DNA of 64,000 nt from Brachionus rotundiformis (GCA_016802295.1 JAESIW010000137.1:3627961-3691960), one strand, 5' to 3'; positions 1 through 13,572 are shown, numbered from the stretch's first letter. Notes: generated from the sequence alone by a model not told the origin. Made by a program: numbers and translations.

Positions 1-33
1 GTTGATTTTGCTTAAGTTATAATTTTTTTTTAC

Positions 34-1221
34 CGCAGCATCCAATAGTAACAAAACCATGTTCAAATTTAACTCTTGGAGCATCCCCTAAATAAAGATT
101 ATTCATTGTTTCCATCTCATTTTCAGTTATATCTAATTTTTCCATTGCTTCAATAGGTCCCAAGTTTATTGATTTTTTTATTAACTGTTCGGTCATTTTT
201 GACCAATTATTCAAGTCAACCTTATTTCCAACAATTTGCTTTACACACTCATACAATTTTCTGTGAGCTTTGGCTGTATTAATTTCAGCAGATAATGCTT
301 TTACTTCCAATCCATACTCTTGGTCAGTATCTTCATTTGATTCTTCCTTACATCTGGCTTTTTTTATTTTGTGTTTTATTTGTTTAGCAGAAGAGAATAA
401 GATAACATGTAAATTTTTGAACTTTGTTTCAAAATAGTTTTTCCACGCAACCACTACTGAACTAGGTACCAAGTCAATTTTGTTTAAAATTAAAATTATA
501 TCTTTTTTTAGGATATTTGTACAGTATTCATAAAATTTTGGAGAAAAATGAAGCGGTGAATATCTAATATCCACAATAAAAAGAATGATATCACTTATTT
601 CTGTTACTCTCCATAGCTGACGCCAAGTTTCAAGATTCATTTCAAAAAAGCTTATCTCTTGATTTTGATAATTATCACAAATATTGCTTAAATAATCCTT
701 TTCAATCTAGATATAAAAACTGTGGAAAAAAAATCTAAAAATTTACGGAAAAATATTTTTTCTCCTGCTGATCAAGTTGTTCTTTGGTCATTTCATAAGA
801 CCATTTTGGGCGTATTGGTATATCCAAAGGACTTGATGGCGTGTAAACATCTTCAATATCCAGTTCTAAATCTGATTCTGTTCTGACGGTCAATTTTTTT
901 GACGCCTCAGCTTTTCGATGTTTTATTTCGTCTGACGATTCTTTGGCAAACAAAATTTTAAATCTATTTCTTTGGTCTTCTTGGCGAGAATATCCTGTCT
1001 CTAAATTTATCAATTTTTTCCTATTACTTGTTGATTCAAAAGTATCTTTTTGACTATCAAAATCAGAATCAGAAGAAGAACTATCTTGTTCTTAAAAAAA
1101 GATTAAAACAAATTATACATATTTATATTTTACCTTTGTTTTTTTTTCGTTCTCTTTTAGCTATTAATTGTTGCTTTTTTTGTTTGGAACTAAATGGTTT
1201 TCTTCGTCTATTTAGTGGCAT
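34..1221 (-). CDS. GNL1: GNL1, circularly permuted GTPase (3' end off the window)
   Basis: Guanine nucleotide-binding protein-like 1 of the circularly permuted HSR1/MMR1 GTPase family. Exons read 1221..1134, 1090..747 and 706..34, with GT...AG introns of 43 and 40 bp that keep frame. The start MPLNRRRKPFSSKQKKQQ matches the basic N-terminus of animal GNL1. The second exon carries the family's LELDIEDVY and RPKWSYEMTKEQL stretches. The third has NLETWRQLWR, an IVDIR stretch and the G4 motif NKIDLVPSS. In permuted GTPases G4 precedes the P-loop. This exon stops at a GTAAAA donor directly after VTIGCCG, where the G1 P-loop should follow, so the rest of the GTPase lies left of the window. The family is conserved in animals and its exact role is poorly defined. 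The gene lies head-to-tail with POLA1. Confidence 0.93.
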
Positions 1222-1754
1222 TTTATTATTATTTTATTATATTTAAAATTTTCTTAAAATAGTAGTTTATTTATATGCGTCAAAACTATATCATAATTTG
1301 GGATATTCTAAATTTTTTTTGTTAAAAAATAAAAGATTTTCTCATTGTGAAATTTATCAAAATAATAATTATAAATTTTATCTAAAATCAGAAAAAAATG
1401 ACTTTCAATCATTTATTATAATTCTGTTTATTAAAATAGACGACAAATATTATTTAATATCTGCTAATAAATTTTAAACAAAAATCAAAAGTAATGTAAC
1501 AATATTTTGTATGTAATTTTTAGATTCTATTAAATTTTGATTATTATTCTTTAAATTAAAACCATATTTTATTTGTTTATTTGAATTTTTTTATTTAAAA
1601 ATGATTTAAAAGAAAGCAAAATACATTGACTTCAATATTATGAGTATCTAACAATTTATAGCGTTAAAACTCCAGTTAAAATTTTTTTAATTGCAAAATT
1701 TACATTATTTAATTTTTTTTCGAAATCTAATTTTTGATAAAAGAAGCTAAAATT
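1222..1754. other. Intergenic, GNL1 upstream / POLA1 downstream
   Basis: AT-rich DNA between the GNL1 start and the POLA1 stop, both on the minus strand. It must hold the GNL1 promoter and the POLA1 3' UTR. I see no open frame with coding character, no RNA gene and no repeat. Confidence 0.6.
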
Positions 1755-4700
1755 TTAAAAAAAATTGAACAATTGAGTCAAATTGACAATACCGAACGAG
1801 TTGTTTTTCAATTTTTTATGAACATGCTCCTTTAATTGATTCAAAGCCTTTTCTAGCTCTTTATTATTCCTAATCAAATTAGTCACATCGACTTGATCAT
1901 CTTTGAAGCAACTTTTGTACGCCTCATAGTCGAAAATAAACTTGAAAAATTTCATTTGATAATAAAGATCGGAATGAGAATATTCCATGCAGGCAGCATA
2001 TCTCTCACATTCTACGCACTGAGGTCTTCCATGAAAGTATTTACAAGATATCCTCTTTGTTCTAAATGAACACATGGGGTCCTCACAAACCAACCAACCT
2101 TGATAATATTGCCTAATGAATTTACTCAATTGTAATGTTATTGAGTTTTTGATGTAAGCCAATCTAGACATTGGCTTAAAACTACAGGACGGATTTGGAC
2201 ATGACTCGAGAATACATTTTATTTCTGAACGAGACGTCTTTTTAGAATCTGATATGATAATTGAAGTTCCCTCTAATTTTATGTCTTCGTCATCTGCTTC
2301 CATTTTTACTTCAACAGGCTCTTGCTTTATACTGTCATTTGATTTTACAAAAGGACTAGTCCAGTTTGATTCAGTTCTGCACTGAGGGCAAATAAATCTA
2401 AATGGTAAACAATTTGTATACTTCTCTAGCTCGTTAATGAAATTTTCGAGTTTCTTTTGTTGCTTGGATAATTGTGGTATAGCTATAGTAGAGCCTGAAT
2501 TTGATGCTGAATTTTTGTGCCTAAATCCGGTAGGATCAAGCCCTAAAGACTGAGCAATATGGTAAGCATCGATGCCTTCAATCGGCTCGCACAAACGAGT
2601 AACTACTGGATGAACTTGCTGAGTCAAATAGTATTTGGTATCTAATTTTAAATTCTCTGAATTTCTAAATAGTTCACTTTTTGAGTATGATCTTTGGGTT
2701 GATGAATTTTGAGTTCCATCTTCACAGACAAGATATGACACCACATCTCCAGACTTGAATTTTTTGCTATTATTAGTGTCTTTATTGTGCCTCAAAGCAA
2801 CCAGTACATGTGGTTGATGATTGGCATCACTGTAATCTTCTGGATTTCGGTTTAGTTGCTATAATTAATTTAATAAATAAATAAAATTTTTTCTATAAGA
2901 ATTTTCTAACTTTAGATATTTCGAATAAGCTCAAGTCAAATGAATTGTTTTTAATTCTTTCAGCCGTATCAGTCAAAATTTTGTTTATGCTTGACAAAAC
3001 TTGATCAAACTGATTTCCGGAAAGAATCTCTCCAATGACCTTTTCACCAATTTGTTTTGCCAAAAGACACCAATCTCTACGAACAACATCTAAACCTTTA
3101 ATTTCTTGATTGCATTGTAAACTCATGTCTTTCGGATTTCGGCCAATGATGGTTAAAGCTGCATATTTTTTTTTTCTCAATAAAAGTAAGCATTTAAAAA
3201 CACCATCTATATCAATTTCCAAATGCCTATATAATTTATTCACTTCAGATTTTATCTTTTTTTAAATAATTAAAAATCGAAATTTATCATAAATACTAAA
3301 TTACCATATTTCCTAGTTTGATTACTTGATCATAATCAGTCAAATTAGTATTGATCATAATTGAATCAGTATCACCGTAAATGACTTCAATTTTTTTCTT
3401 TTTTTTTTGAAATTTTAATTTTCAATTCTTTTTTTAATTAAAATATTACATTTTCTACAAGTTCTTTAGTTTTCATTAAGATGTTTCTACCATTTTTGGT
3501 GATTAATGCTGCTAAAGGTTTACAATAGAACCTCGAATTTTCAAAACCTAAACAACCATAAACACTATTTGCTGTCAATTTCAATGCTTTTTGTCTAATA
3601 TCATACTTAAGAAAAATAATCATATAATTAAAAATTTAGGCAATAAAAATTAAAAAAAGATTATTCAGATAATAAAAATGATAGATAATTTAGAGTAATC
3701 AATTTTCAAAAAATTATTATTTTTAGACCAAATTAATTTGTAGGCATTGATATTTAATTAAAGCCGAAATAAAAGCTAATTACTAGCAAGTGTATAGAGC
3801 TAAAATTAAAAAACAATATTTTTATTATTATTAAATTAAATAAATTAGTTTTTTTTCGATGTTTTTAGACTTTTTAGCTCCAAGTTAAATAATTATATTA
3901 TTCTAATAAAACAAAAAGATATATGGTTAGATTTTAATTACATTTCAAGATCAAAAATTGGAAAGATATAAAAAAACATCAAAATAAGCTATAAATTTTT
4001 AATCATATATATGATATGTAAATAGATTATAAATGTATTGGTTATAAAATGCTTAATTTAGTATTTACCTGCATTTTAAGATCTGGACTCAAATTTTTGT
4101 CCTGCATTAACTGCTTCACTTGACGTCTCGAGTCAACCAATTTACGAATTTCCATGGGCAATATGCCTTGTCTTTCGTCCGGTGCAGGTATTTTTATAAA
4201 ATTTTCTATATACTCGTCAATATCTGTTTCAGCCAATTCACTTGCTGGCCTATTTATTGTGGTAAAACAGATATTAAATTCCTGAATAATACTGGGATAA
4301 AGTGAATTAAAATCAAGCAAAAGGATGAATTTATCATAGAAACCGATTTTAGGATCCAGAACCAAGCCTCCTTGGTAACTATTGGAATTAGTATTGTGAG
4401 TATTTTTCGACTCGACTTTTTCCAACTTAACCACAGTTGAGTTGGCAACAGAAGGCGATAAGTCTTCATCGTCTTCTAAAACCATTCTAGAAAGCATTTC
4501 ATCTTCCATCTCTTGCTGTGTTTGAGTATTAGTCGGCTCAGTCTTAACCATAGTTTTATTGGCTGCAGATTTACCAGTTTTTGCATTTTGTTTGCCAGAT
4601 TTGGCATAACCAGAATATTTTTCAGGAAGAATGAAGTCTTTGTCATTAAATGCATGCAGAAGTAAATACTCATTACGTTCTGAACGACCACCAGTCAATG

Positions 4701-7272
4701 TTCTAGACAAGACATTTCCAGCTATGCAGGTTATTTGATATGCCAACTGCAAACATTGCAAATCATTAAATATATTGAGTATATAAGTGGCATCCATCAT
4801 TGCCAATTGCAGGAATTTTATTAACAATTGTGAATTTGAATAAAAAGCGGCTACATTTTTTTCCTCCTCATAATCTCTATCTAAAATACTACTTTTGTCT
4901 TTTTTATACAAAACATGGCTAACAAGTTCATTTAAATCAAAACTTTTGCACTTGGTAAGCAACTCTTTGGCACTTATCATAATATCACATAGTAATCTGC
5001 CTGAAAAAACAGTTTGTATCCTTTGTTGAATGGCCAAGTTGTTAGCTGTTGAGCTGTGAGTGCCTCGCCTAGAATTATTTGGCAAATTTGGCATATTAGA
5101 TCGCTTCAAACGACCTAATCTGGACCAATGTGGCACTTTATTAATCATACATCTATTCAATATAATGTCCAAATTTGTTCCAAACAAATCATGACCGACA
5201 ATAATGTCCACATCTAAAGCTTGAACCTTACACAATAAAAAAGCTAATAAAGCTCTCTCTGAACCACATTGTTCTATTCTAAACTTTTGCTGATTCAGTT
5301 TGACTACATTCTGAAAATCATAAGGAAATATGACATGTGATGGCTTAGTAACAGCACAAAAATAGGAATCATAAATAGCAGTTTTTTGGTTTTTCATTGA
5401 TGACGGAACTGTGGGCTTTTCAAGGTAAAATTTTTGACAAATTAAACCACTAACAGCTACAATTTCGTGCTCATGTGTTTTTTGATTAAGAGTGGTTCGT
5501 AAAACTAGGGTTAAAATTGTCAAAGGTGGTGTTGAAGGAAGAGAAATATTTGGATTTTCTAAAGTCACTGTCTCATGATAAACAGAAATATTTCGGAAAT
5601 TTTCAACAATATATTCGAGCTTGCACCAGCTTAACATTGAACCAGAACCGCCATCTATATCTCTTCTCTTAGAATTGGATACCAACAACCAACTTGGACC
5701 CTTTATCTTCAAATCAATAAGAAAATGTTCCAGATAAGGTGTATTAGCACCAAAAATACAAGAAAAGTATTCTCCTTGCATATCAACTGGCAATTGGCGA
5801 TTGTTTTGGTGATCCTGATAATACTCTACTTGTAAATACTCAGATTCATAGGGAATTTCTTCATCTAGCTTGCTCGAACCACGTCTATCAAATGCATAGC
5901 TTTTTTTCACAATATTAATTCTATAAGAAGAAATACGGTTCTTTTCCAGTACGGTTTCAAATTCCTTACGAACTTGATCCATGGTGACAGTTTCAGAATT
6001 ACTACCATGTTTATATTTCCTTGGCAAAACATAGACACATTTGGGAATATTTTTCACAATACAGCAAACACTTACAAATGTTAGAGAATTTTCACCACTA
6101 TTAGATTCATTTTGAGCCTTTAAAATAGGCATTTTACCAAAGAGATATACTGTGCCTGCATGATTGTAGGTATCTTCAAAAGCATCAAGCCAGTAAAAAA
6201 GCATTCGATTGCTAGTTGACTGATTTTTCATTAATGATTTAAGATCAAAATCATCAAAATTGCTGGTTTCGTTAGAATTTTCCTGTTTTATTGGTAAATT
6301 CAAATGCTGAGCTAATGTTGTATTATTTGCCTCAAGTGATAATTGAGATAATCGTTCAGCATTTTGTTCCTCTACACTTATTTTTTCTTGTTTGATTTGA
6401 AGATTATCTGTTGAAGTGACAGATGATTCGTATTCAATTGGTTCTGATTTAACCGGAAGCAAATTTTCTTTGGTTTCTGCTTTTTTTGGTTCATTAACTA
6501 TCTTTATTTCACTATCACACGAATCTGTGTCCAAAAGTTGCTGCACCAAATTGTCATCGAGCTCTATTTTTTTCGAACATCGCTTTTCTTCATTTCTATT
6601 AGAAGCATTTGGACTTAATTTTCGTTTAAATGCTGGACTAAGACTTATATTTGTATTTACAATTGAAGAGAATGGAATATTTGGCCGTGTTGGTGTGTGT
6701 GATACTTTTGGTTTGGCAGTTCGATTACTCTTTTTACTCAGTTCTTGCATTATTTCATTGGCAAGATCATCATCATTTTCCATAATAGAAACTTCCGGTT
6801 TTTTTTCCGATTTGGATTTTGAAGATGCTGAAGCCTTAAAAAAAGCGTTCCTAATATCATTTTTTGGATCATCATCTTCTGCTAAATTGGATAATTTGTC
6901 TTTGGTAATATTTTTTCTTGAAAATTTTTTTGTCTTTGCATCATGATCGCTATCTCCGTGGCGATTTTTAGAGCCTCTTTTGCTCGAATATTCGCCCTCG
7001 TAAGAATCATCATTGTATTCTTCTACATAATCATACATTTCTTCCTCTTCTTCTTCATCATCTTCAACCTTAATGTAGGATGAATAAAAAATTTTACCAT
7101 TGGAGATTATTTTTACTTTTTCGCCTTGACGAGCTTTCTTTAATTTTTCTAAAGCAGATAATTTTTTGTCATTTAATTTTTTATTTCGATTGCGTGGTGT
7201 ATCTGACTCTAGTAGAGAATATATTTTATAATATCATTTTCAGCTCACTGTCTAAATCTTACCTACGTCCAT
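1755..7272 (-). CDS. POLA1: DNA polymerase alpha catalytic subunit
   Basis: Catalytic subunit of the replicative DNA polymerase alpha-primase complex (family B). Six exons join in frame: 7272..7263, 7208..4069, 3605..3450, 3397..3305, 3255..2911 and 2858..1755, giving about 1615 aa (human 1462 aa). The first exon is only 10 nt. The N-terminus has the SALEKLKKARQGEK block followed by an acidic tract typical of the family. Motif A DFNSLYPSI lies near residue 969, motif B KLTANSVYGCLGF follows, and motif C YGDTDS is near 1109. These supply the catalytic aspartates. The C-terminus keeps two cysteine clusters, CPQC...CPNPSC from about residue 1405 and CEDPMC...CVEC, matching the zinc/4Fe-4S-type domain that contacts the B subunit. 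The 463 bp intron 3606-4068 is the longest in the gene. Divergent from TAPT1. Confidence 0.97.
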
Positions 7273-8248
7273 AGTAAATACTTATTTCTCAGTATATTTT
7301 TATTCAATTGTTAACATTTATTAATTCTGCGTGCAAAATTTTAAGTATTTAAATTTAAACTAAGTTTTAAAAAACCTTCAATTAAGAAAATTTCAGTTGT
7401 TAAATAATTGAGACTGTTTATTTATTTGAATTTAACTTAGAAATAAATTTTAATCCATTATATAATTTAAAAAATAGTTGAAATAGTTAAAATTGAAATA
7501 GGTATATAAAATTAGATAATTGATTTTTATTTTAGATAGAAAATTTTATTTAATCAATTCTTTTTTAAATCTTTTCTTCGTAATTAAGTTTGATTATTAA
7601 TTTAATCTAATAAAGACTTAGTACTTGGTTTTGATTTCTTTAAAATATTATTCAATATTTATAATGTTGATGGTTTGAATAATAACTGTATCCAATAAAA
7701 AAATTTTTATTTCTAGTTTGATATTTTCTTTTTAATTATCGATTTAAGCAATTTTGTTTTAATTTAAAATTATTTTTTAATTTTTTTTTAACTAACATTT
7801 AGAAAAAAAATTAAGATTTAGCTTTAGTGCATTTATTATTTGTTTAAAAATAAAGACTTATAAAAGCCATTTTTTCTGAATTCTCTTTTGAATTAAGTTA
7901 TTTATTTCTTTATTTTTCTTTAAAACTCAATAAATTTTCGTATCTTAAAAACATTAATACAAATATTTAAATAATTCAAAATTTTTTCTTTAAATTAAAT
8001 GTACACAAAGCTTTATTTATTATAATTTTTTCTATACAGTTTTTTTTGTTGATTCTTCAAAGCAAATTTTTTTTAACAATTTTCGTTAATTTTAAAATTA
8101 TGCATTTGATTAGTTGGTGATACTAGTTGTTTTTTTTTAACTATTGTTATCTTAATATTAAATCAAAAAATTTAGATAAATAAATAAAATAGGCAGTTTG
8201 GAACAGCTGCATTTATTTGCTGATGTGTTTCTAATTTCATTTACAAAA
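7273..8248. other. Divergent intergenic region POLA1/TAPT1
   Basis: About 980 bp of very AT-rich, T-tract-rich DNA between two diverging genes, presumably holding both promoters. An in-frame extension of the TAPT1 exon without ATG reaches back to about 8198. It could mean a further 5' exon, but no convincing one is visible. No RNA gene or repeat recognised. Confidence 0.55.
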
Positions 8249-10030
8249 ATGTATATATGGAAATACCTAAAATCTGAATTAACCAGTGATGAGACCCTGG
8301 ATTACAAGGAAAGCGAGATCAACCAAAAAAGAGAAAATGTTTACCTTTTTCTTCGGTTGCCCTTATCTCTAGAAAAGTTTATGTTGTATGGATTTTTACA
8401 ATGTGCCGATAGTTTTTTGTATATTTGTTCCCTTTTACCATTGCGAATCTTTACTTTTTTGTTAAAAGCTCTTAAAAACCCACTAAAATTGTAAGTATGT
8501 TTTATTTGATTTAACCAAATTTAAAATGTTTTATCTGACAAGATGGAAAGCAGACATTCAACCATCAATAATTGTTGATTTTGCGAAGTTTTTTTTGATA
8601 ATTATGTGCTATATTCTGCTAACATTCATTGACACATCAATGGTTTATCACATTATCCGTGGACAAGCAATCATAAAGCTATACATTTTTTTTAACATGC
8701 TGGAAGTTTGTGAGATTAATTGTTCTTTTAATTTAATTAAATTATGAAATTATTTTACTAAAAATTATTTAAAAAAGGTTGCTGATCGGTTACTGTCCAC
8801 AATTGGGCAAGATGTAATGGATGCTTTGTATTGTACAATAACTGAACCTAAGAAATCTTATCTTCTTACTCTTCGACATCTATTTATTTCTATTACTTAC
8901 ATGTGTAAGTGAAAATTTATATTATTATAAAAAAATAATACCATATTAAAAGTCTGCCATTCAATTGTTTTTTTGTGTTTGAGCACGACTCTTAATGTTG
9001 CTTTTAACTCACACAATAATGCTCTATTAACCATAATGATGTCAAATAATGTAATTTTATTATAAAAATGTTTAAAAAAATTAATCAAATTCTTAAGTTT
9101 GTCGAGTTAAAAGGAAGTGTTTTCAAGAAATTTGACAAAAACAACATTTTCCAGATGTCGTGCAGCGATGTTAAGGAAAGATTTCAGTATTTAATTTTAC
9201 TTTTGATAGTAATGATCAGAAATATGGCAGAATTTGAATGGCAAATAGGTAATTATCAAATAAAATTTATTTATTTTTTCAAATTATAATTTATTTAGAG
9301 CAATTATTTGAATTTTTTCCAATTATATGTACAATATTTGTATTTGAGTTTTTCATTGATTGGGTAAAGCATGCATTTGTTCTCAAATTTAATGACATCC
9401 CTACAGAGGTATGGTTAAAATTAGGAAAATTGATTAAAGATAACTTATTTATTGCAAAGGTATTCAATGATTTCAAATTGAGCCTTGCTTATGAGATGAT
9501 CGAGTCCAGAAAAAAAAGAGTAGATTTAATTTTAAAAAGTTAAAAATATTAAATTTTAATTAATTAAAGGAACAATTTGATTTTCAGAGCCACTCATTTA
9601 GTTTTATACCAATGCCATTATTCTGTCTCTTGCTTAGAGTTTGCACACAATCAATAAAATTAAATGATAGTTTGGCTTATATCAATACAATTCTAGGATT
9701 CATCGGGTAATTATTAACCTAAGGTAAAAGAAAAATTTTAAAATCTTAAATTTTTAATATAGTCTAATTTCAATTAAAATATTGAACCAAATGATTCTGA
9801 ACGGACTTTCATATAAATATCTAGTAGAAGAAAATTCAACAAATAAAGAGAATCTACCGGAGTCAAAAATCGATCATAAAATGGTTGAACAAAATTCAAA
9901 AAATATTCATGAGAAGCCTAAAAAATTAATACTGAGCTCTAATTCTCCGATTAAAAGACTTATTCTTTACTCTAATACCACAAAAATACTAATTAAGCGT
10001 CCCAAACTCTTGAAAAAAAAAAAACAATAA
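8249..10030 (+). CDS. TAPT1: TAPT1, transmembrane anterior-posterior transformation protein
   Basis: Multi-pass membrane protein of the TAPT1/CMV-receptor-like family, which in vertebrates acts at or near the ciliary base. Nine exons: 8249..8490, 8543..8705, 8778..8904, 8953..9050, 9098..9248, 9299..9408, 9460..9519, 9570..9706 and 9763..10030, 451 aa. Diagnostic blocks in order: YLKSELT, YLFLRLPLSLEKFMLYG, SMVYHIIRGQAIIKLYIFFN, NMLEVADRLL, GQDVMDALY, NVAFNSHNNALLTIMMSNN, ELKGSVFKKFDKNNIFQMS, VKHAFVLKFNDIPTE and FIPMPLFCLLLRV. The first in-frame ATG (8249) has an A-rich context and starts just before the conserved region, so human-type N-terminal extensions are absent or lie in an unseen exon. 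Exon 8 may instead start at 9588; the 9570 acceptor better fills a conserved spacer. The tail is lysine-rich. Confidence 0.93.
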
Positions 10031-10160
10031 TTTTTCCTCTTTATTTTCAAAAATTAAAAATTCAATAAAAGAAAAATTAAAAACTTATTAACACTCATTC
10101 GAATCATAATATTCATAAAATTTACAAATCAGTACTAAAAAATATTCTGATTATGAAAAA

Positions 10161-11022
10161 TTAAGCTGTCATTATTGAGCCTTTTGATCGCGGATATTCA
10201 ACTGGTATCTCAATAGCCTCTCTACAATTTACTGAATTGTAGATGAAAACTGGTTTATACATTTTTTCTAAAATAAATTTATCATATAATAATAAAAATA
10301 AAATTTTCAGACTTTATTTCTAACTTACGTTTTTCAATTAATGATGAAATGCCCATCAAAATTGTTATTAATGTAGCTCCGGTTAAAATTACTCTAATTA
10401 TTATTATTATTTTTAATATTAAACTTTAAAACTTGTTTAAAATTACCCCAAAAATACGAATATAATGAAAACGATATTTTTTAATGTTAATTGAACAGGC
10501 AATACTGTGCTCCAAGCCTTGAACTCTGGAGGGTTGCAGCAAACTTCGAATTGTGATTTGGGCTCTGAACAGCAGATCAGTTCATCATAACATCTTTATT
10601 TTAAAATTTTTTATACTAATTAATGATAGTAAATATAATTTTATATATTAAGGTCAAAGCAACTAGAATATTTTATTATCTGATCAGATATTAAAATAAT
10701 CAACAAACAAATACAAACAAAAACTTTGTTATAACTATCTAATTTATACAAATCAATTTTTTAAACAATTAAAATTAAACTCGGAAACTTACATTTTAAA
10801 TTCTTTTCTTTCAGTCAATGAGTTAAAATAAGAACAATTTTTTAAGCTGAACGTTCGACAATCAAACAACTAAAATTTTTAAATAATTAGATTTTAGAAA
10901 ATAAATATTGATTTTTTGAATCGATTATTCATTATTCAATCATTCAAAAAATCGACTAGATTACAAAATTATCTATATAATATTACCTTTAAAATAATAA
11001 TTAATAAAAAAATTATACGCAT
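10161..11022 (-). CDS. Small cysteine-rich type I membrane protein (novel, five exons)
   Basis: Too fragmented for an ORF scan, but a five-exon model closes in frame with GT...AG at every junction: 11022..10987, 10869..10793, 10593..10447, 10393..10329 and 10267..10161, 143 aa. Exon 1 encodes MRIIFLLIIILK, a signal peptide. The ectodomain follows, with cysteines in the pattern C...C...CYDELICC...EVCCNPPEF. One transmembrane helix (about residues 78-105, NIVFIIFVFLGVILTGATLI) leads to a short cytoplasmic tail ending KGSIMTA. The paired-cysteine ectodomain next to one membrane span recalls Shisa or CX-module proteins, but I cannot assign it to either. It converges on TAPT1, with only 130 bp between the stops. 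Function unknown. Confidence 0.7.
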
Positions 11023-13125
11023 TTTTAAAATCAAAAAATTTAATAAATATCCAAATGCTTTCAAGAGCTCTCTTTGTCTTCAAATTTAGGAAATTAATCG
11101 AAAAACATATTTGAAAACTTCTTAGTTTGTTTTCCTCTAGAAATTGAAACTAAATTTATTGATTTTAATTTAGGTTAATTTTAATTTTTGAATTTTTTTT
11201 CATAAAAATTTGATTTTGTTCGATCTGGAGAAACTTGAGAGTATTTAAAAAGTATTCTTTAATGGCTTAGAAAGAAAAATTGTGCTGATTAGTCATGCAA
11301 AGATAATCTTAAGAGATTTAATACATTTTTTATTGATTATTTAATAAAAATTTAAATTGCATTTATTTGATATAATTACTTTAAAATGATTATTTTAGGA
11401 GTAATAAAACCATACTGTTTAATCATTATAAAAGCTTTTAATACATTCTATCTGCCTGATTTAAATATTTCCAAATGCTTTAAGATGAAAAATATGATTG
11501 CTTTAAATCAATAATTGAGCTCGTTTGAAGTGTGGAAGAGAAATTCCTGTTAATCTTTTTAAAGAATAATTAGTTTCCAGTTTAAAATTCCTCTAGGTAA
11601 GATCAAATACGCTGCTTAAATATTCAGTATTTTCTAAATAATTTAAATAATTAATCAACAGAAATGATACTTGTTTGTATTGAATATTTTTATTTTATTA
11701 TCAAATTTATTAATTCATGAAATTAGCAATGATGCGAAAAAAAATCGAAAAATATAAGATTATAAAAGATAATATTGTTGATACTAAAGATATCGTCTGC
11801 TCTAAAAAAATTTGCGGAATCATGCGAATATAAAATAATTTAAAACGACATTATATTTATAGATAACTTAAATTATTATTTTAATGATTTAATCTTAAAA
11901 TAAAATATGTTTATAAAGTTAAACAAACATCACGATAACTATAGCTATCTATTTAGTTTAAAATTTATCTAATTAATACAAATGAATTTGATAAAAATAT
12001 AATATTTTGTTTGATTTGTGTGTTTGACAGTCGGAATTTGTCAAATTAGAAGATTGTCACCAGATGCTTGATTAAATAATTAGCTAAACCTACATCATAT
12101 AGCTAAAAATATTTGAAAATTTTTGCAATTTATTAAAAATTGATAAGTTCAGGATATTAATAAATTCTGCCTCGATTCGTAAATTAATTAAAAAATTATT
12201 TATTTGTCTATTTATATAACTTACTTGAAAAATTAGCAATCTCTAAAGACACAAATATCACTAAATTATATAAGTTTAATCATTTTGGATTTGAATGATA
12301 AATATATGATTAAATAAAGCCAAACTTTATTATCCCTAAAGAATTTACCATCATTTTTCAATCAACAAAATGAACTTTTCTTGATATAAAAGATTATTTA
12401 TTATTATTTATTTGGTTTAGTTTAATTATTAATGAAAAAAATATTTAATATTATTTAATTTTTACCTATAATGAACATTTTAATATATGTATATGTATTT
12501 TTTAAAGATATTAATATAAATGAATACAATCTCTAGGTAAAAATTAAATTTTAGAATTTAAAATAAACTTTAATTCTTTATAATCTGAATGTTGTGATAG
12601 CTAAGTGGTGAGTGTAATGAATTTAAATTTTGATAAAAAGTTGAGGTTACGATTCTCACAGATGATAAATAATTTTAAAGCGTTAGTTGGAAAATGATGA
12701 TTGGCATAGTTCATCTGATTAATTATGATAGTTAATGCTTTGCATTTAGTCTTTCGCTCCTATCTGATCCAAAAACGCTTTCAATTTTTATAAAATAGAT
12801 CACTTTTTTAATTAAAAAATAAGAAAAAAAATCTTATTTATATTAATAGAGTTAATTAACTATTTATGAATATAATCCAGGTAATAATCGTTTCAAATAG
12901 TTTAAATAAAAATTTATTTGCCTAAAATTCTGTTTTTAAGGGAAAAAAGTGCTTAATTTTAGTCAGAAATTGAAAGATTTTAATTTACAATAATTTATTA
13001 AAATAAAATCTGATTTAAAAAATAGTTTTCTTGAGTTATTTTTTAAATAAATTTTTTAAAGGCAAATTTAAGCCTTCATTTAATTGAGATAACAAAAATG
13101 GAGCTTTATAATTTTCTTAAATAAT
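11023..13125. other. Long AT-rich gene-free stretch
   Basis: About 2.1 kb with no frame showing coding composition on either strand. A weak tRNA-like pattern occurs near 12600-12670: an A-box-like TAGCTAAGTGG, then a degenerate B-box-like GGTTACGATTC. Its arms do not fold as a proper cloverleaf. Upstream sequence of the 10161-11022 gene must start here. Confidence 0.5.
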
Positions 13126-13572
13126 TCAATCACCGTAATATTCTAAAATTTGATTATAGTAGACATAATCTTTAATTGCGTTTTTTTGATTTAGCTTTTT
13201 GAAATAATTGAAAATCTTGACTTTTTTATTCTTCGATTTTCCAAAATAATTAAAATCTAAATAAATTCCTTCCTCTTCATCGCTTTCGACTGAATCACAG
13301 CCACTGTTGAATGGAAGAAATTGATTATAATAATTTTCATTTGCATGGTTGATGTTGTTATTGCTGTTAAAGTAGCAATTTAAGTGATTAGCGTCCAAAT
13401 AGATGCATTGGTTCAAATTTTGTAGGCTCAAATTTTTCAATTTATCTGATTTCTTAGAGTTTGCGCATTTTCCCATCTTCAACAAATAAATTGGCTGATG
13501 GTAATGATGGTTTGAATTATTTGTTTTGGGAATAATATTTTTTGTAAATATATTTGGTAATGCGTTCATCAC
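13126..13572 (-). CDS. Hypothetical single-exon protein, Asn/Tyr-rich
   Basis: Open frame of 148 codons starting MMNALPNIFTK. No family recognised. The middle is Asn- and His-rich (FNSNNNINHANENYYNQF), followed by an acidic patch (SVESDEEEGIYLDF), then a basic segment (GKSKNKKVKIF) and a Tyr-rich C-terminus. There is no signal peptide or membrane span. Mixed amino-acid composition and usage of Cys, Asp and Glu argue for coding over chance in such AT-rich DNA, but there is no homology support. It stands alone in a gene-poor stretch and could be a lineage-specific gene or an exon of a larger one. Confidence 0.4.
   Translation of the reverse strand: MMNALPNIFTKNIIPKTNNSNHHYHQPIYLLKMGKCANSKKSDKLKNLSLQNLNQCIYLDANHLNCYFNSNNNINHANENYYNQFLPFNSGCDSVESDEEEGIYLDFNYFGKSKNKKVKIFNYFKKLNQKNAIKDYVYYNQILEYYGD

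Noticed and set aside
6416..6946. Long plus-strand open frame (176 codons) inside POLA1
   Set aside because: Antisense shadow of the acidic, Ser/Lys-rich N-terminal exon of POLA1.
12590..12670. tRNA-like segment with TAGCTAAGTGG and GGTTACGATTC
   Set aside because: The T-loop would be 9 bases and the acceptor and anticodon arms do not pair; at best a decayed tRNA or SINE remnant, so not called.
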